A DNA stretch of 64,000 nucleotides from Kondoa malvinella (GCA_039545315.1 BCIM01000004.1:62001-126000); one strand, 5' to 3'. Positions 49,054-62,083 are shown, counted from the stretch's first letter. Numbers and translations: made by a program. Notes: generated by a model from the letters alone, not told the origin.

Positions 49054-51102
49054 CTAGAGTATTTCAGCCTCCTCCGGCGCTTCCTGACTATCAGTGCTAT
49101 TCTGTTGCGCCATCAAAGCCAAATTTCGCCTAAAGTTGTCAAAGTCTTGCATTCCACCCCAGTGACGATTTGGACCGCTAAGAATGTCGCCAAAGTTTGT
49201 AGGGATCGAGAGAGAGGTGGTACCCTGTCGACTGAGAGTTTCGCAAGCTTTGAATGCTAGAGCTACATTGAGGATGGTTTGAAAAGAAGGCTGATCGGGC
49301 GTGATGGAAGGGTTGCCAGTGATAGCGGATGAAGGAGTGATAGTCGTAGTCGATGAAAGAGTGATGGCGGTAGCGGAGGAAGTGGACGGTTGTGAAGTAG
49401 CTTGTAAAGATTTTGGTGCGGCATTCTTACGGTGCTTAGTGATGTCTGATGCTGGCACATCGGCTGTGGCCAGTGTTGTCGCCGAGGTATCACCATATGC
49501 ATGATGATCGTGCGTCGCCTCAAAGTTGACTACTTTCCTGTAGTTCGCCGAGTCAGCGATTTACATAAAACAGGTCAACGGTCACTAACCAAGTCTCCTT
49601 AGTGCCTGCGCGGATCGTTGCAGAAGCCTTGCAACCTCGCGTTTCGTGATCACAACACAGTTCTAGCGTACTAGAAGAAGACTCGACGCTTTTCCATGTC
49701 CACCCGTTGTCAGTGGGGATAAGTTGGGCAAAGGCCTTCAAGCAGGCGTCTTTAGAAGTGAAGCGAATTTTGTTGGACATAACGATTGTAGTCAATGCTG
49801 GTGCTGCGCTGGAAGGGAAAGTAGAGCCGGCATGAAGCTTTAGTGAGCCAAAGGTGACTAGAGGCTGAGTGTCTTTGGCAGATGCTGCTGGAGGACGTTC
49901 GCTCTCCTTCGGCTCGATTCGCGGTGTTTCCGTTTCTCCATCGGACACTACTTGTACCGGATTCTCATACTTTGCTGTTACGCTTTGGTCTGGGACAGTA
50001 TCCTTTTCTAAGGCACGACTGGCAGCGAGCTCTTCAAGCGGAACGTATGTTTGTATAGGTCGACTCGCTTGCGCTGGTACAGAGGCTGGCTGTGCTTGAA
50101 CTGGTGGTGGAACAACAGGTCGAGCTGTATACGTCATGAACATTTGGGGCATAGCGTCACAGCGTAAATTACCTCGTTTGCGAGCTGCATGTTGCATAGC
50201 CTGAATTCGACGCACACCACCTGATCAACCATCAGCTTGTGACAGTAAGGCTGCTTCAGAGGAATATACCTTGACGGAAGTTTTCTAGTAGCTCCGAATC
50301 CACCTCGCCTTCCCACACCGGGTCTCTGAGGAAGGATTTGGCACACTCATTGCGCAGCCAATGCCAATGGGCACTCGATCCCACTATATAGCTTGGCGCT
50401 CGGAGATCCAGTGCAACAGCATAGTCGTATAAGGCAGCTTGGATAGGCTTCGAGCCTTCATAGATGTACGGGGCGCCAATGACGATTGGACTCGAGGGCG
50501 AACATTGAATTTGCATGAGCTTCAGCTGTTCCTTAATTGGTGCCAGAGCTTCAGATGTACGAGCAATGGGGGCGTTTCTTTGGACGATATCGTAGTCGAG
50601 CGCAAGCTTCTTCAAAGTAGAAGGAGTAAGAAAATCAATGTCGCCAGCTTCCACCAGAGCATCGAAAATCCGGTGCGATACATCGTAGCCATGTAGCTTC
50701 AGCGGACCAGCTGACCATTCGTCGTACATAAGAGGTGTTGAAGTTGAAGCGGGATCCTTGGCGTGCTCCTTGCTCGCGAGCTCCTTCTTAAGCTCCTTAA
50801 GCTCCTTCCTCGCGTTGCGCTCCTGGCGCCGTACTGTTCGTTCTCTCTTTTCCTTCCTCGCCCTTTGCTCTTGCTCTTTGCCTGCCTTTACGTTGTTCTT
50901 GCGAGCTGCGGTTTCAGACGCCATAACGCAGGACTCTACCTCTACCTCTTGCATGGCAGCATCTGATTGGGGAGTAAAAGGTCTGATAGCAAATACGTTG
51001 GTGCAGGCCTTCATAGTCAGAGCACACTTACTGCGGGCTGCCCTGCTGTGAAAATCTTCTCTTTTTTCCTCCCGCGGAGGCTTCAGGTGCCTTTCGCTTC
51101 AT
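49054..51102 (-). CDS. Unknown protein with N-terminal basic coiled coil and FAR1/Mutator-like zinc-binding domain
   Basis: About 610 residues. Exon 1 (MKRKAPEASAGGKKRRFSQQ) joins by a 49-base intron to TPQSDAAMQEVEVES. A strongly charged helix follows (QRARKEKRERTVRRQERNAR), then the unknown domain WSAGPLKLHGYDVSHRIFDA, IVIGAPYIYEGSKP and WLRNECAKSFLRDPVWEGEV. A Pro/Gln/Ala linker leads to FTSKDACLKAFAQLIPTDNG, WTWKSVES and LCCDHETRGCKAS. After an intron comes TWKVVNFEATHDHHAY. The C...C...W...HxHH layout is that of the WRKY-GCM1/FAR1 zinc-binding module seen at the N-terminus of Mutator-like transposases and derived regulators. A Thr/Ser-rich tail ends at 49054. No transposase core is present, so it may be a domesticated DNA-binding protein. 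Confidence 0.68.
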
Positions 51103-51731
51103 GATCTTCTTTGCTACTTCAGCTTGCGACATTGACACGACAGACGACTTTCACAAAGAGGCTGAAAGATAGGGAGAGAGAAAGCATTGCCCGAGCAAAT
51201 TTCACGAGAAGAGCAGCGAGCGAGAATGCAGTGGAAGCTCGAGGGGCCCAAGCTCTGGCATTTCAGCGGAAACAAGCAGGATGGTATAGCTGTTGCTGGG
51301 CAGTAAGGCGCGATATCATAGACTTGGCATCAAAAGTTACATCGACACATAGACTGGCTGAATGGAACCAACCCTTGGTTTCATGCGTAATATGAATCGC
51401 TATTCCGGATACATTGCAGTGCTCCAGTGCTCCAGTGCACTCTCAGTAAGCAGCCCCTTCTTACAGCCAACTCCTCGATCTTGTCTTCAAGCACTTTGAA
51501 CAGGTGCAATCCCAGTCATTGCCAGAATTTGATCGGATTCGAATCAGCACCTTGCTTGTCGAAGAGAGTAACGCATTTAGCTGATAAGGTAGCACCGAGA
51601 CATTCGTTCAAGGTATCGAACAGGTCTTCTTTAGGCAATAGACCAATACAAGGCGCTACATACTTTTTCGCTGCCATGAGCAGCTGATGCGGTAGTGCGT
51701 ATGCTGAAACTCAACGGGTTGACTGAACAGC
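51103..51731. other. Stretch without recognisable genes
   Basis: About 630 bases upstream of the leftward zinc-domain gene. Open frames are short and without motifs. Confidence 0.3.
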
Positions 51732-52373
51732 TTGAGTTGCAGGCGTTTCGTTATGCGAACCGGTCAAAATAATGATACAGCGGACACTGCTTTCGCTAGA
51801 CAGATCTTACGGGATATGGCTGTTTTTTTGGCTCTTGTTGTATCTTCTGGTTTGTATTCCAGAGAGCGACCGTCACGCATGGGAAAAGGTCATTACATAT
51901 GGTTCGAAGTAAAAAGCAGCAAAAGCGCAACTTCGACTCTCGTGCATGGCAGCCCAAGCGGAATCATGTATTTGCATTCGGTAGGTCAAGGAGAGGCGTG
52001 TCATGGCAGCCATAAGCAGAGTATTGTTTGTACTAATCTTGTTAAAGGCAGACAGCGGAGGTTTCCAATCGACGTGTTGATAATCGAGTCAATCATGTTG
52101 GGAGGCCGCAATGCGCAAGTTAATGCCAAAGCAGGAGCACATAACCACGAGACAGCGAAACAGAGCGAGACAAGTATAACAGGGCAGCCTTGTTTGAGCA
52201 GTCAGCACCTACAAGCTTTAAACACAATAGACAGCATGATATCACAGGGTCGTTGGTATCGTAGCTCCTTCATATACGCCATCTGGTCTCGCAATGGTAT
52301 CATCCACTTTATGACACGGCCGCAGCGAAACAAGATGTCGAATTCTTTTTCACAAACGCTGACGATGCGTTGA
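51732..52373 (+). other. Open frame with HNHE motif, possible Mutator-type N-terminal remnant
   Basis: A 213-codon open frame without a good start. It contains GHYIWFEVKSSKSATSTL, then NAQVNAKAGAHNHETAKQ, then SSQHLQALNTIDSMISQG. W....S.S..L, then HNHE, then a helix with a G turn is the order seen in FAR1/Mutator N-terminal modules. The expected cysteine pair is not in place. It may be a decayed fragment related to the zinc domains of the neighbouring paralogues, or chance. Confidence 0.3.
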
Positions 52374-52417
52374 TACCCGGCTTTAATAAAATACCACAGC
52401 GAAGGATATACTGCATC

Positions 52418-55400
52418 ATGCGGGCCATTCGGGCTCACGACGGAGCGAGTTGGGACTTGATAGATGAGGTAGACTCAATACACAAGTGCGTCACTTCGAG
52501 TTGACAGAAATGCATGGCTTAGACAGTCTGCAGGCTGGAAGACCTACAAGCTCTACTATCCAAGCTCCTTCTCATCTCCTCCTCTTCCCTGATCTTGATG
52601 CACACCCAAGGCTGGCAAATCGACCAGTCCTCTTTACCACTCCTGCTCGAAGCCTGCAGAAAAGCTACTCCTTCCGGTTCTGGTGAGGTTATTAATCGCA
52701 GCGGGGACGTTTCTTCGCCTTTGGATGAACGCCGACGCGCTACCGCTACTTCAAGTACTGATGTTTATTGCTTTGACCGCGAGCACTTGGATGCGGATCC
52801 TGATGAATTGGAGAGCGAGCTTGTTCTGTCTCCTTCTTCTTTCCTCAAAGAAGGTGTTCTGCCTAGTGAGCCTTTCATTGGCGTCGTAATGTCCTTCTGA
52901 TATCTTGATACAGCATTATCAAGCGGCATCTCACCCAAAGCGCTAGGCCACAAGCACCTGCGCACCTCTCGCACGCATATCGAATCAGTTCAATCACTTC
53001 TATCCTGCCTCAGCTTACAACGCTCTTCACTATCCGTAGCGCTATCCAACCTTGATCGACACCGAAATGCAAAGAAAGGCGCAGCAGAGGCTTTCGAACT
53101 CTTTGCTTCTCCTTTACTCTCCTCCTACGGTCGTCTATTAGCAACATATAGCCCTTCTCTCGCTCTAGTACAGAAAATCAAAATTCTACCCGTCATGCTC
53201 GCTTCCGCTACCGATTCCCAACTTCCATCAAAGAAAGACCGTACTCTAGGCGACTACATTTCGCGCGAGAAGTTTGATTCAGTCTATTCAAACTGTTCCA
53301 AAACCTACACTGGAATGATAGGCGCTTTCACTCAGCTCAACAATCTACTTGGTGCTGTAGCGGACGGAGGGGAAGAATTGTTGATGGAATTCGCTGCGGG
53401 AAATTTGGATGATTTGGAAGATTGTGAAAAGGATAGTTTGGAGAGCTTGAAAAGGGTCGAAGAGTTGTGTAGGGGTTTGGAAGATGCGCCTGATAAGGAG
53501 GCGGAGAAGGACATGTGCTCTGAATTGGCAGTACTGGAGACCGAGAGTAGAGAGAGGTTGCTATACCTTGTTGCTAGAAAGGTGAGTTGCGATCTATATG
53601 AGCTGGGCCGGCGCTGATTGGGAGACAGAATGCGGCTACAAGATCGGTCATTGGCTCACTTCAGCATATAGCACTACTTCAGTCAGATCTTTCTGCTACA
53701 CCTGGTCTGATCAAGCAGCTGGATACTGATCTCAAGTCAGTCTCTTTAGACGTCTAATATACTTGGCTGACGCAGTCAATAGATCACGCTGCGACTCTTT
53801 CAAGCATCTTTCGAGACTACAAGACATGGTGCCCGCCTATGTTGGGACGATAGTCGAGTTGCTGCGACGCAAGACTTTCTGTAAGCCAAATTCTGCTTCA
53901 TAGTCAATGCTGACTTTCCGACAGCTCGACTACTTTCCACCCAAGCCAACCAGATCACTACTGCTATGCTTAAGATAATTGCATCAGAGAACAAAAAGCG
54001 CTCGATTTATCGGAATGAGCTCGGCGGTCGTTTGCCTTGGGAGATCAAAGGTCTCGATTCACCAGCAGACTCGGCTGAGGTTCAAGTGAAGCGCTCATTC
54101 ACGTCTTCTGGTGAATCCAATGAATTGCCTGATCTGACTTTGGCGGATGTCGAAGGTGATTCGGAGCATCTTCTGCCTGATCAAATGCTGATGCGGAATA
54201 GATCTGCGGAGACTTCTGACCGATCTGCTCGACTCTCTATCACCTGAAGACTTTATCCTACCAGAAGAAGCTGTTCATCCTCTAGTACAAGCGAAATCAC
54301 TACTGGAAGATCAGCTCATCAAGCTCGACAGCATGGAGAAGGACTTTTCTCGCTTTACCACTTCCAAACCGAGCAGTCCAGTCGATTCTACTGCTATATC
54401 TCACGCGCTAGAGAATCAAGTCCGATCATTGGAAGATGCGAAATATGCCGCCGAGCGAGAACTGCAAAACGAAAGAAGTGCAAGAGAGAGCGAAGTAGCT
54501 GAATTAAGCATGAAGAATGCAGATATGATGGCGAAGATGGCCAAAGCGACCAGTGAGCGAAGTGGGATGCTTGAGCGGGAATCGAGGCTGCTTGCTGAGC
54601 TGGACGGGGAAAAGTTAGCAAGGCGGAAAGCTGCCGAGGCTGAAACAGGTGTGCGTGAAGAGTCGCGTAAAGCTCAAGAGCGGTCAGTCGAGGTAGAAGA
54701 GCAGTCAGGCAAATTGCAGGCCGAGCTTCAGCAAGTCTCGTCTGAGCGCGACTCGATATCAGACAAACTGAAGAGTAGCGAAGATGCGCTGACGAGGCTT
54801 CAGCAAGTCCTGGTGCAGGAGAAGCAGTCTCGCTCTGATCAGATCGATACCCTGGAGCAAAAATGCGCCAAAACCGAAGATGAACTTCTCGCCGCTCGCA
54901 AACTATCTGACGAACTTCAAGCTACAGCTGTCACCAAGGCCAAAGGGCAAGATCAGCTCATCTCAACGCTTCAGGAGCAGCTCGCTACAGCTCAACACGA
55001 ACAGATCTCACTTCAGAAAGAGCTCGAGCAGAAGGAACAAGCACTGAGCGAACGCGACGATCAACTCAATCAGTTCACAAAGACTGTTGCAGATCTTCAA
55101 CAGCGTCTTGCATCCAAAGCAGAGAAGTCGATATCTGTTCAAAAAGCCTTTGCAGACTATCGCGTCGAGGCCGAGCTGGATCGAGCTGGTCTGGAAAAGC
55201 AACTTGAGCAAGTGCGAAAACTCGAAAGTGACGCTAGAGAAGAATGCCAAGAGCGGTCGAAGGATCTGGATCAGGTGCAAGAACATGAGCGTCAGTCAGC
55301 AGCTCAATGCGAAGCACTCAAGCAGCAACTGGCATCTCTCCGTTCCGAATCTACAGATCAAATATCCGCATCTGATGAAAACGCAAGAGCCATGCAAGAA

Positions 55401-56911
55401 GCTTTCTCTATGGTCAAATCTGTATTGGATCAGCATAACAAGATCATCCAATCTTTACAACCGAAAGCAGACAGTGCCAGTACCTCGGCGAAAGAATCGA
55501 ATCCTGTGTTAGATGCTCTTGATGTTTCTGCTGCTTCGATCGATCAATACAAGACTCAACTCTTGGACTCTTCCTCTCGCTTGCAAGATGCAATCAATAG
55601 CAAGAGTGCCGAGCATAGTATATCCCTACGCAAGTGGCAGAAAGAATGTAAAGGCTACAGAGAACGATCGAAACAAGCGACTGCAGCTTCTGCGGAAAAG
55701 ATCGCGTTCAGAAACTTTGGTCCAGGCGATCTTGCACTTTTCCTGCCTACGCGCAACACTACCGCTCAAGTATGGGCTGCTTTCAATGCCGGCTTTCCTC
55801 ATTACTTTTTGAAGCCGAAAGCTCAAGTGGCAGAGCAAATCAAGAGTCGCGAATGTATGTTATGTTTATCCATTATTATCATCCCTAATGTCCTTGGCAG
55901 GGTTAGTAGCTCGAATATCGCACATCGACGAGAAAGTAGTAGATCCCGCAGTAAGTCTACCGAGTCAACCTTTGGGATATACTGATTCCTCAGCAGAATC
56001 CCGAAACCAATCCATATGGGCTCGGAAACGGCACAAAGTATTGGCTACTAGAGACTGAAGCATGGACACCTAGCGGCCGATATGGGTCTATGCGCAAGAA
56101 GTCTACGTCTGCACAGCAACCTCACGCTCAGAACGGTGAAGCTGCGAACGATTCGCCTCCCTTCAAATCATCGCCTCCGTCTCCAGCCATCGATCGAAAG
56201 GCCATTTCTGTCCCCAGCACACCTAACGCGCAAGGTTCAGGCGCAGTACCGCAGATTGCTGCAGCGGCGCCAAGCACAAGTCCAAGCATGCCGCAACAAC
56301 CTACAAGATTCCAATCCACCACGCCTAAAGCAAGTCCTTCTAATCTTTCGCGATCGCTGGCTTCGGCGCCTCAACCTCTTCCAACTCTGTCGCCTCCGAA
56401 ACCAATGACTCGGCAAGATCAGGTAGGGGACGAAGCAGATGATGGCCAAGCAGCGTCAATGCTGTCGACATCACCCGCTTTCCTCCCTTCCAACCCAACT
56501 CTCAAGACTTCTACTCGCAGCATATCTCCAGCTCTGAGTCGACATGCCAAACCTCAAGCTTATCGACCCAAATCGTCAATCTCTGGCACCTATCACAGCA
56601 TATCGCCCAGCAACTCAGCAGGCTTCACCCATATAAGGGCGCCTAACGGTCGCTCAGAAATGTCAGCTAGTAAAGTTGACAGGCGCAAGAGTTATGCAGA
56701 CAGTCGGAGCAGCGCTGCAAGCGAGACTGCTCCGATGCCTCTTCAAGCCAGTCGCGCGACTTTGGCATCCTCTTTCGTTTCTTCTCTAGGCAATAGTCGA
56801 ATGAGCACAGGTCAAGATGCTAGCACCAGTCCGAAAGCAAGAGATCTGCTGAAGCGCTTTTCGGAAAGCGTTGAATCAAGCACCGGTAGCGGCTTTTTTG
56901 TCAAACATTGA
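52418..56911 (+). CDS. ATG11: ATG11, selective-autophagy scaffold
   Basis: About 1370 residues. The start MRAIRAHDGASWDLIDEVDS joins by a GT-AG intron to KLEDLQALLSKLLLIS and VYCFDRE, the ubiquitin-like Atg11 N-terminus. The ATG17-like helical region includes RTSRTHIESVQSLLS, IVELLRRKTFSRLLSTQ and RSIYRNELGGRLPWEIKGLD. A splice at about 54150-54195 gives DLRRLLTDLLDSLSPEDFIL. A coiled coil of about 430 residues follows (54330-55680). The conserved C-terminal Atg11 domain is FRNFGPGDLALFLPTRNTTA, PHYFL and YWLLETEAW. A 280-residue disordered Ser/Pro tail ends at TGA 56909. The protein tethers cargo receptors to the Atg1 kinase at the phagophore assembly site and is essential for mitophagy and pexophagy. 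Start chosen because it restores the N-terminal family motif. Confidence 0.9.
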
Positions 56912-57113
56912 TTGTAAGATATAGTTGTAACAGAGTTCATTTCATTTGTAGCATTACTTGCATTATACACGTATCGACGCTTAGCACTTTCATTAAGCGA
57001 GTTGTTTCGCCGAATTCGACTTTCGGCGGTTGATCGCAAACAGTCAAACGGATACCGCTCTATGAGATGCTCCTGGCTTAGGATACCTCAGTACCTGACA
57101 TATCTCATATACC

Positions 57114-59199
57114 ATGTTCGCCGGACCATCTGTCTGGCATAAAGGCGAAATCAAAGCTCAAGCAGCTCTCGATTTCTTGCGAGCTTCTTCTGGTGCATAC
57201 AATGCTATAGAATCTCAGCTACCTCTAGAACATCGCCAACTCCTCGAAGAACTGTTGTTCCTACCCGTTGCTTCACTTGATTCGCAAGGCCGACCATGGG
57301 CAAGTCTCCTGACATGTGACGGCTCACGAGGCTTCGTTTCTGCGCCTTACAACTATCGAATACGTATCAAAGGCACTTTAACGCCTGGTGACCCAATACA
57401 AGAGAATCTAAAGAGCGGTCATCGAGTACTGAAGAAGCACCTTGTCGCCGGTGTAGCGCTATCCCTCGAGAACAGAAGAAGGAACAAGTTCGGCGGCTAC
57501 CTGGAAAGCATCGACTTCCAAGATGGTCAATATGAGATGGACTTCCGAATCAATACGGCTCTCGGCAATTGTCCAAGTCGGCTGCCATTCTTCTTGTTTT
57601 GGGTTGCAGAAACTCATTCTAAGAGACAGAATACATTGCGATACGTGAACTAGAGGCCAAGCAGAGGACTTCGACTCCCGAAGTACTGTCCACAAGCGAG
57701 CTCGGCGACTCACCTCTGCCAAGCCTCATATTGGATCACATAGCAAAGGCGGATTCCGTATACCTCGCGACTGCTTACTTGCCCAAAGACGATGAAGAAG
57801 AGTCTCACTTGGGTATCAACCATCGAGGAGGTTATCCGGGCTTCTTACGTGTTGATCCCGTGTCGAAGAGCAAGGTTTATCTGCCTGATTGGTCAGGAAA
57901 CCGGTATGTAGCATCACCACAGTCTATCGTGGACACTGAACCGTGTGACAGTTTCATGCAATCTATTGGAAAGTGAGCCTTGCCATTGAACGATGTCGCT
58001 TCAAGGCTCAAAAGATGTGCTAGCATGGAACAAACACCTCTGGCAGGCTTTACCATTCCAGACTGGCAGACTGGCAACATCCTCTACCTGACCGGAACTG
58101 TGAAACAATACTTTGGCAAGCAAACCACTGCCGGCTCTATCATGCGCAGCGTCCATGCCGTGACTGAATTACAAGTGACTGCATACACTTTTGCTCCGAA
58201 CGTACTACCTTTGCAACAAGTGCATTCTACCTCCTATTCGACGTATACTCCTCCTGTTCGCCTGTTGAACGCTGAAGCTGGTCTGAAATCGGTCGAACAG
58301 CCAGAACGTGCCTTATCAGCTGCTTTCTCCAGCTTTGACTTGCTGGCTGAAGATCTGGCTACGATCACTTTTACTGTATCCGCGGCTCCTCCAACAGCGT
58401 TCAAAGACTTGTGTGCTTCTTATCGACCGGGACAATATGCGGTGTTGGATTGCAGCGCTTTCTTGGATCCTGCTACTAAGGGGTACAAGCATATGGCCAG
58501 ATATACTGGAGGAGAGCAGGATCTGAACGATGAGTAAGTTTATTTACGCTCCGAAAGGGTTTACTGACCTCGCGCGATAGCGGTATTCGGACTTGGTCTG
58601 TCTCCTCTTGGCAACCTGATGAAGCTAGTGAAAAGATCAACATGTCCATAACCATCCGAAAGAAAGCAAGTGGTCGGATAACACCTACACTTTTCGCGTT
58701 TGGATCAATGGTCAATGAGAAAGATGGCGGCGATTTTACCGGTCAAGCGGCGATCTCTCTACCTCTACTGGGGTTAGCTGGTACTTTCTGCCAATCAGTC
58801 AAAGCAGGAAAAGAATTGTACCTCGCTGGAGGAATCGGCGTCACTCCCTTCCTAGCTATGATAGAAGCTCGTCGACCTCAAGACGATATCATCCTTATTC
58901 TCTCATGTCGATCTACTGAGCTGCCTGCATTCGAGAAGATGATCGCACAATCTACAAGCAAGTCGCCGTATGAGAACGTTCAGGTCAGATATCATCTCAC
59001 TGGCGAAACCTCCATCAATGCGTCAGAGCTCTATCATCTTGGTCGAATCACTGCATCTTCTCTGGCTGCGCTCAACAACCTGAAGGAAATGAGGAAATCG
59101 CTCTGTGGGTCGGATAGTTATGCCAAAGGTGTGATGGTCGCTTTGGAGGGAAATGGTGTCAATGGGAACGAAGTGCACAGGGAGAGTTTTGCGTACTAG
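57114..59199 (+). CDS. PNPOx-like / ferredoxin-reductase-like fusion oxidoreductase
   Basis: About 640 residues. The first half is a pyridoxamine-phosphate-oxidase-like split barrel: FLPVASLDSQGRPWASLL, RGFVSAPYNYRIRI, RRRNKFGGYLESID and, after splicing, NHRGGYPGFLRVD, IPDWQTGNILYLTGTVKQ. The second half is an FAD/NAD(P) reductase: YRPGQYAVLDCSAF for flavin, then RTWSVSSW, ISLPLLGLAGTF, LYLAGGIGVTPFLAMIEA (NAD(P) binding) and ILILSCRST. The usual C-terminal [2Fe-2S] cysteines are not seen; it ends VNGNEVHRESFAY. Similar two-domain flavoproteins occur in fungi and bacteria with undefined roles, perhaps reducing flavin or heme-like substrates. Stop TAG at 59197-59199, only 108 bases before PWP2. 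Confidence 0.8.
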
Positions 59200-59307
59200 G
59201 GTTCATGAGTGTGTATAGTAGTGTATCTCTTGAATTTCTTAAACGCTTACGTAAGCACGGACTTATCGCTCAAAATCTTTCTCTTACCTGTTACAGCCAA
59301 TCAAGAC

Positions 59308-62083
59308 ATGGTGCTGAGCTCATTCCAGTTCAATAACCTGCTAGGAACAGTGTACAAGCAAGGCAACGTCTGCTTCAGCAAGGATGGCAATACAATTTTG
59401 TCACCTGTTGGCAATCGTGTTGCAGTCTTTGACTTGGTCAATAACAAATCCAGAGTGCTCAACTACGAACACCGCAAGAATGTAGCTCGAATCGCTTTAT
59501 CGCCGGATTCAAACATTCTCTTGTCCGTCGACACGGATGGTAGAGCTATGCTGGTTCACTTCAAGCGCTCGACCGTCTTGCATCACTTCAACTTTAAAGC
59601 GCCTGTAAACGACGTCCAGTTCTCGCCTAATGGGAAATATATTCTTGTCACCAAAGGCAATCAAGCCCAAGTTTGGCTCACTCCTTCTCATATGGCTAGA
59701 GAATTTGCTCCTTTCGTTTTGCACAAGATCTATACCGGCCATTATGACGAAGTGCTCAGCGTGCAATGGTCTCCCGACTCGAGGTTGGTCCAAATAGTCT
59801 TCTGTGTCAAATCAGGCTGATTCTGTTGGCAGATTCTTCTTGACGACAAGCAAAGATATGACTGCCCGTCTGTACATTGTCGAACATGTCAAAGGCTACA
59901 AGTCGAAAACCTTTTCCGGCCATAAAGACTATGTCCTTGCAGCCTACTTTTCGAAAGATCAGAAATCCATCTATACCGTCGGAAGGGATGGAGCTGTTTA
60001 TACCTGGACTGCGAAAAGTTCCAGCGATTCGGATGAAGATGAGGAAGGTGACGTCGACATGGCGAACGAACAACCTCTACCTTCTACTTCTTCGCTCAAT
60101 CATCCTGTCAATCAAGTCGGTAATACCAGATGGGGTGTAGAAAGCAAACACTTTTGCAATCAGCCGCACAGCAAAGTTACCTCTGTCACCTTCCACTCGC
60201 CGTCTTCCCTTCTCGTCGTTGGATTTTCAAATGGCGTCTTCGGACTTTGGGAAATGCCTTCATTCAACTCGATACATACTTTATCCATCTCGCAAGAAAA
60301 GATTACTTCAGTAGCAGTCAATGCTTCTGGTGAATGGCTCGCTTTCGGTGCATCCAAATTGGGCCAACTCCTCGTTTGGGAATGGCAATCTGAATCCTAC
60401 ATCCTCAAACAACAAGGTCATTACTTTGACATGAACTGTATCGCATTCTCGCCTGAAGATGGAGGTCAATACATAGTCACTGGAGGAGATGATGGCAAAG
60501 TGAAGATCTGGAACGCGTCTTCTGGTTTCTGTTTCGTTACTTTCGACCAACATACCTCTTCCGTTTCAGCAGTCGAATTCGCCAAAGGTGGCCAAGTCGT
60601 CTTTTCCGCTTCACTTGATGGCACAGTCAGAGCATTCGACATGGTCCGCTATAGAAATTTCAGAACCTTCACTTCACCCGAACCTGTTCAATTCAATTCT
60701 CTCGCTGTTGATCCCTCGGGCGAAATCGTCGCGGCCGCAGGATCAGCAGCTTCAACTGGCAATTTTGAAATTTACGTTTGGTCAACGCAAACGGGTAAAT
60801 TGATTGAAGTGCTTCCTGGTCATGAAGGTCCGATATCGAATCTGGCTTTCGCTCCTGCTGGCGACCGACTAGCTTCCTCAAGCTGGGATGGTAGTGCGAG
60901 GACATGGGAGCTGTATGGCAGAAAAGGAGGAAGTTCTGAATCGTTCAATCTGGGTAGTGATGGGTTGAGTTTGGCTTGGAGACCTGATGGAAAAGAATTG
61001 GCAGTGACGAATTTGAGCGGGCAGATATTGTTCTTTGATCCAAAGGAAGGGAGACAGGTCGGGCTGATTGAAGGAAGGAGAGATGTCGGCGGAGGGAGGA
61101 AAGCGGATGATCGAAGAACGGCAGCCAACAGCGAATCCGGGAAAGCCTTCACTTCGGTCGCGTATACGGCGGATGGTTCTTGTGTCTTGGCGGGCGGCAA
61201 CAGCAAGCATGTGTGTTTGTACGACGTCAGAGAGAGCGTCTTGCTTCGAAAGTGGACCATCAGCGAGAATTTGGCTTTGGATGGCACCCAAGAATTCCTC
61301 GATTCACGCAAGATTACAGCAGATGGAGTCGCTTTGGATCTGATAGACGACACGGGCGATGCCAGTGATCTTGAAGATCGACTCGATGCGAATTTGCCAG
61401 GCGCCATCAAAGGCGACATGTCGAAAAGAAAATATCGACCTGAAGTTCGAACGAAATGCATTCGCTTTTCACCAGCCGGTCGAAGTTGGGCCGCAGCTTC
61501 AACAGAAGGTCTACTTGTCTATTCTCTCGATTCTGATCTAGCCGCCTTTGATCCTTTCGACCTTGATTTGGAAATCACTCCCGATAACATCGATCAAGCG
61601 ATAGATGATGCTGAACACCTAAAAGCACTCGTTATGGCCTTCCGATTGAACGAACAGCAAGTGATTCGACAAGTCTATGAATCGGTTGCGCCGTTCGATG
61701 TTCCATTACTGTCCGCTCAACTACCTGAAATCTACGCCGAGCCTTTGATCCGATTCATTGCTGGTGAATTGGAACAGGGCAGCAGGCATGTCGAATTCAA
61801 CTTGATGTGGATCGATGGTTTGATCGCGGCGCATGGCCGGTCGCTGAAAGGAAGAGCGGCAGAAGTCGCTGCTACATTGCGAAGTCTGCAAAAGGCCTTG
61901 CAGGATTGCCAACAGCATATCGTAAAGATGTGAGTCGATGCTTGTTCATGATTGTTTTACTGTATTGATAATGTTGGCAGATGCGATGAGAATTCGTTTT
62001 CGGTGCGGTATCTCATTGATCAGGCGGAACAGAAGCAGCGAGAGGCGTATCATGCGAGTATAGCTATTGATATAGATCAGTGA
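59308..62083 (+). CDS. PWP2: PWP2, WD40 protein of the small-subunit processome (UTP-B)
   Basis: About 890 residues. The start MVLSSFQFNNLLGTVYKQGN is the conserved PWP2 opening, so the in-frame upstream frame from 59209 is rejected. VGNRVAVFDLVNNKS, NYEHRKNVARIALSPDSN and HHFNFKAPVNDVQFSPNGKY follow. Twelve or more WD repeats form two propellers, with GHYDEVLSVQWSPDS, GGDDGKVKIWNASSGFCFVT, GHEGPISNLAFAP and SSSWDGSARTWE. The acidic insert SSSDSDEDEEGDVDM is typical. The C-terminal helical domain begins FDPFDLDLEITPDNID. One intron lies at about 59785-59831 and another at about 61932-61980. The protein works in the nucleolus in 18S rRNA maturation. One of the most certain calls in the window. 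Confidence 0.97.

Noticed and set aside
48609..49133. A 174-codon rightward open frame in the spacer between paralogues
   Set aside because: No ATG-supported start with splice context, no motif, and it runs into the 3' end of the leftward gene.
59209..59307. Hydrophobic N-terminal extension in frame with PWP2
   Set aside because: PWP2 proteins begin at the conserved FQFNNLLGTVY. The extension lies in the short intergenic region after the previous stop.
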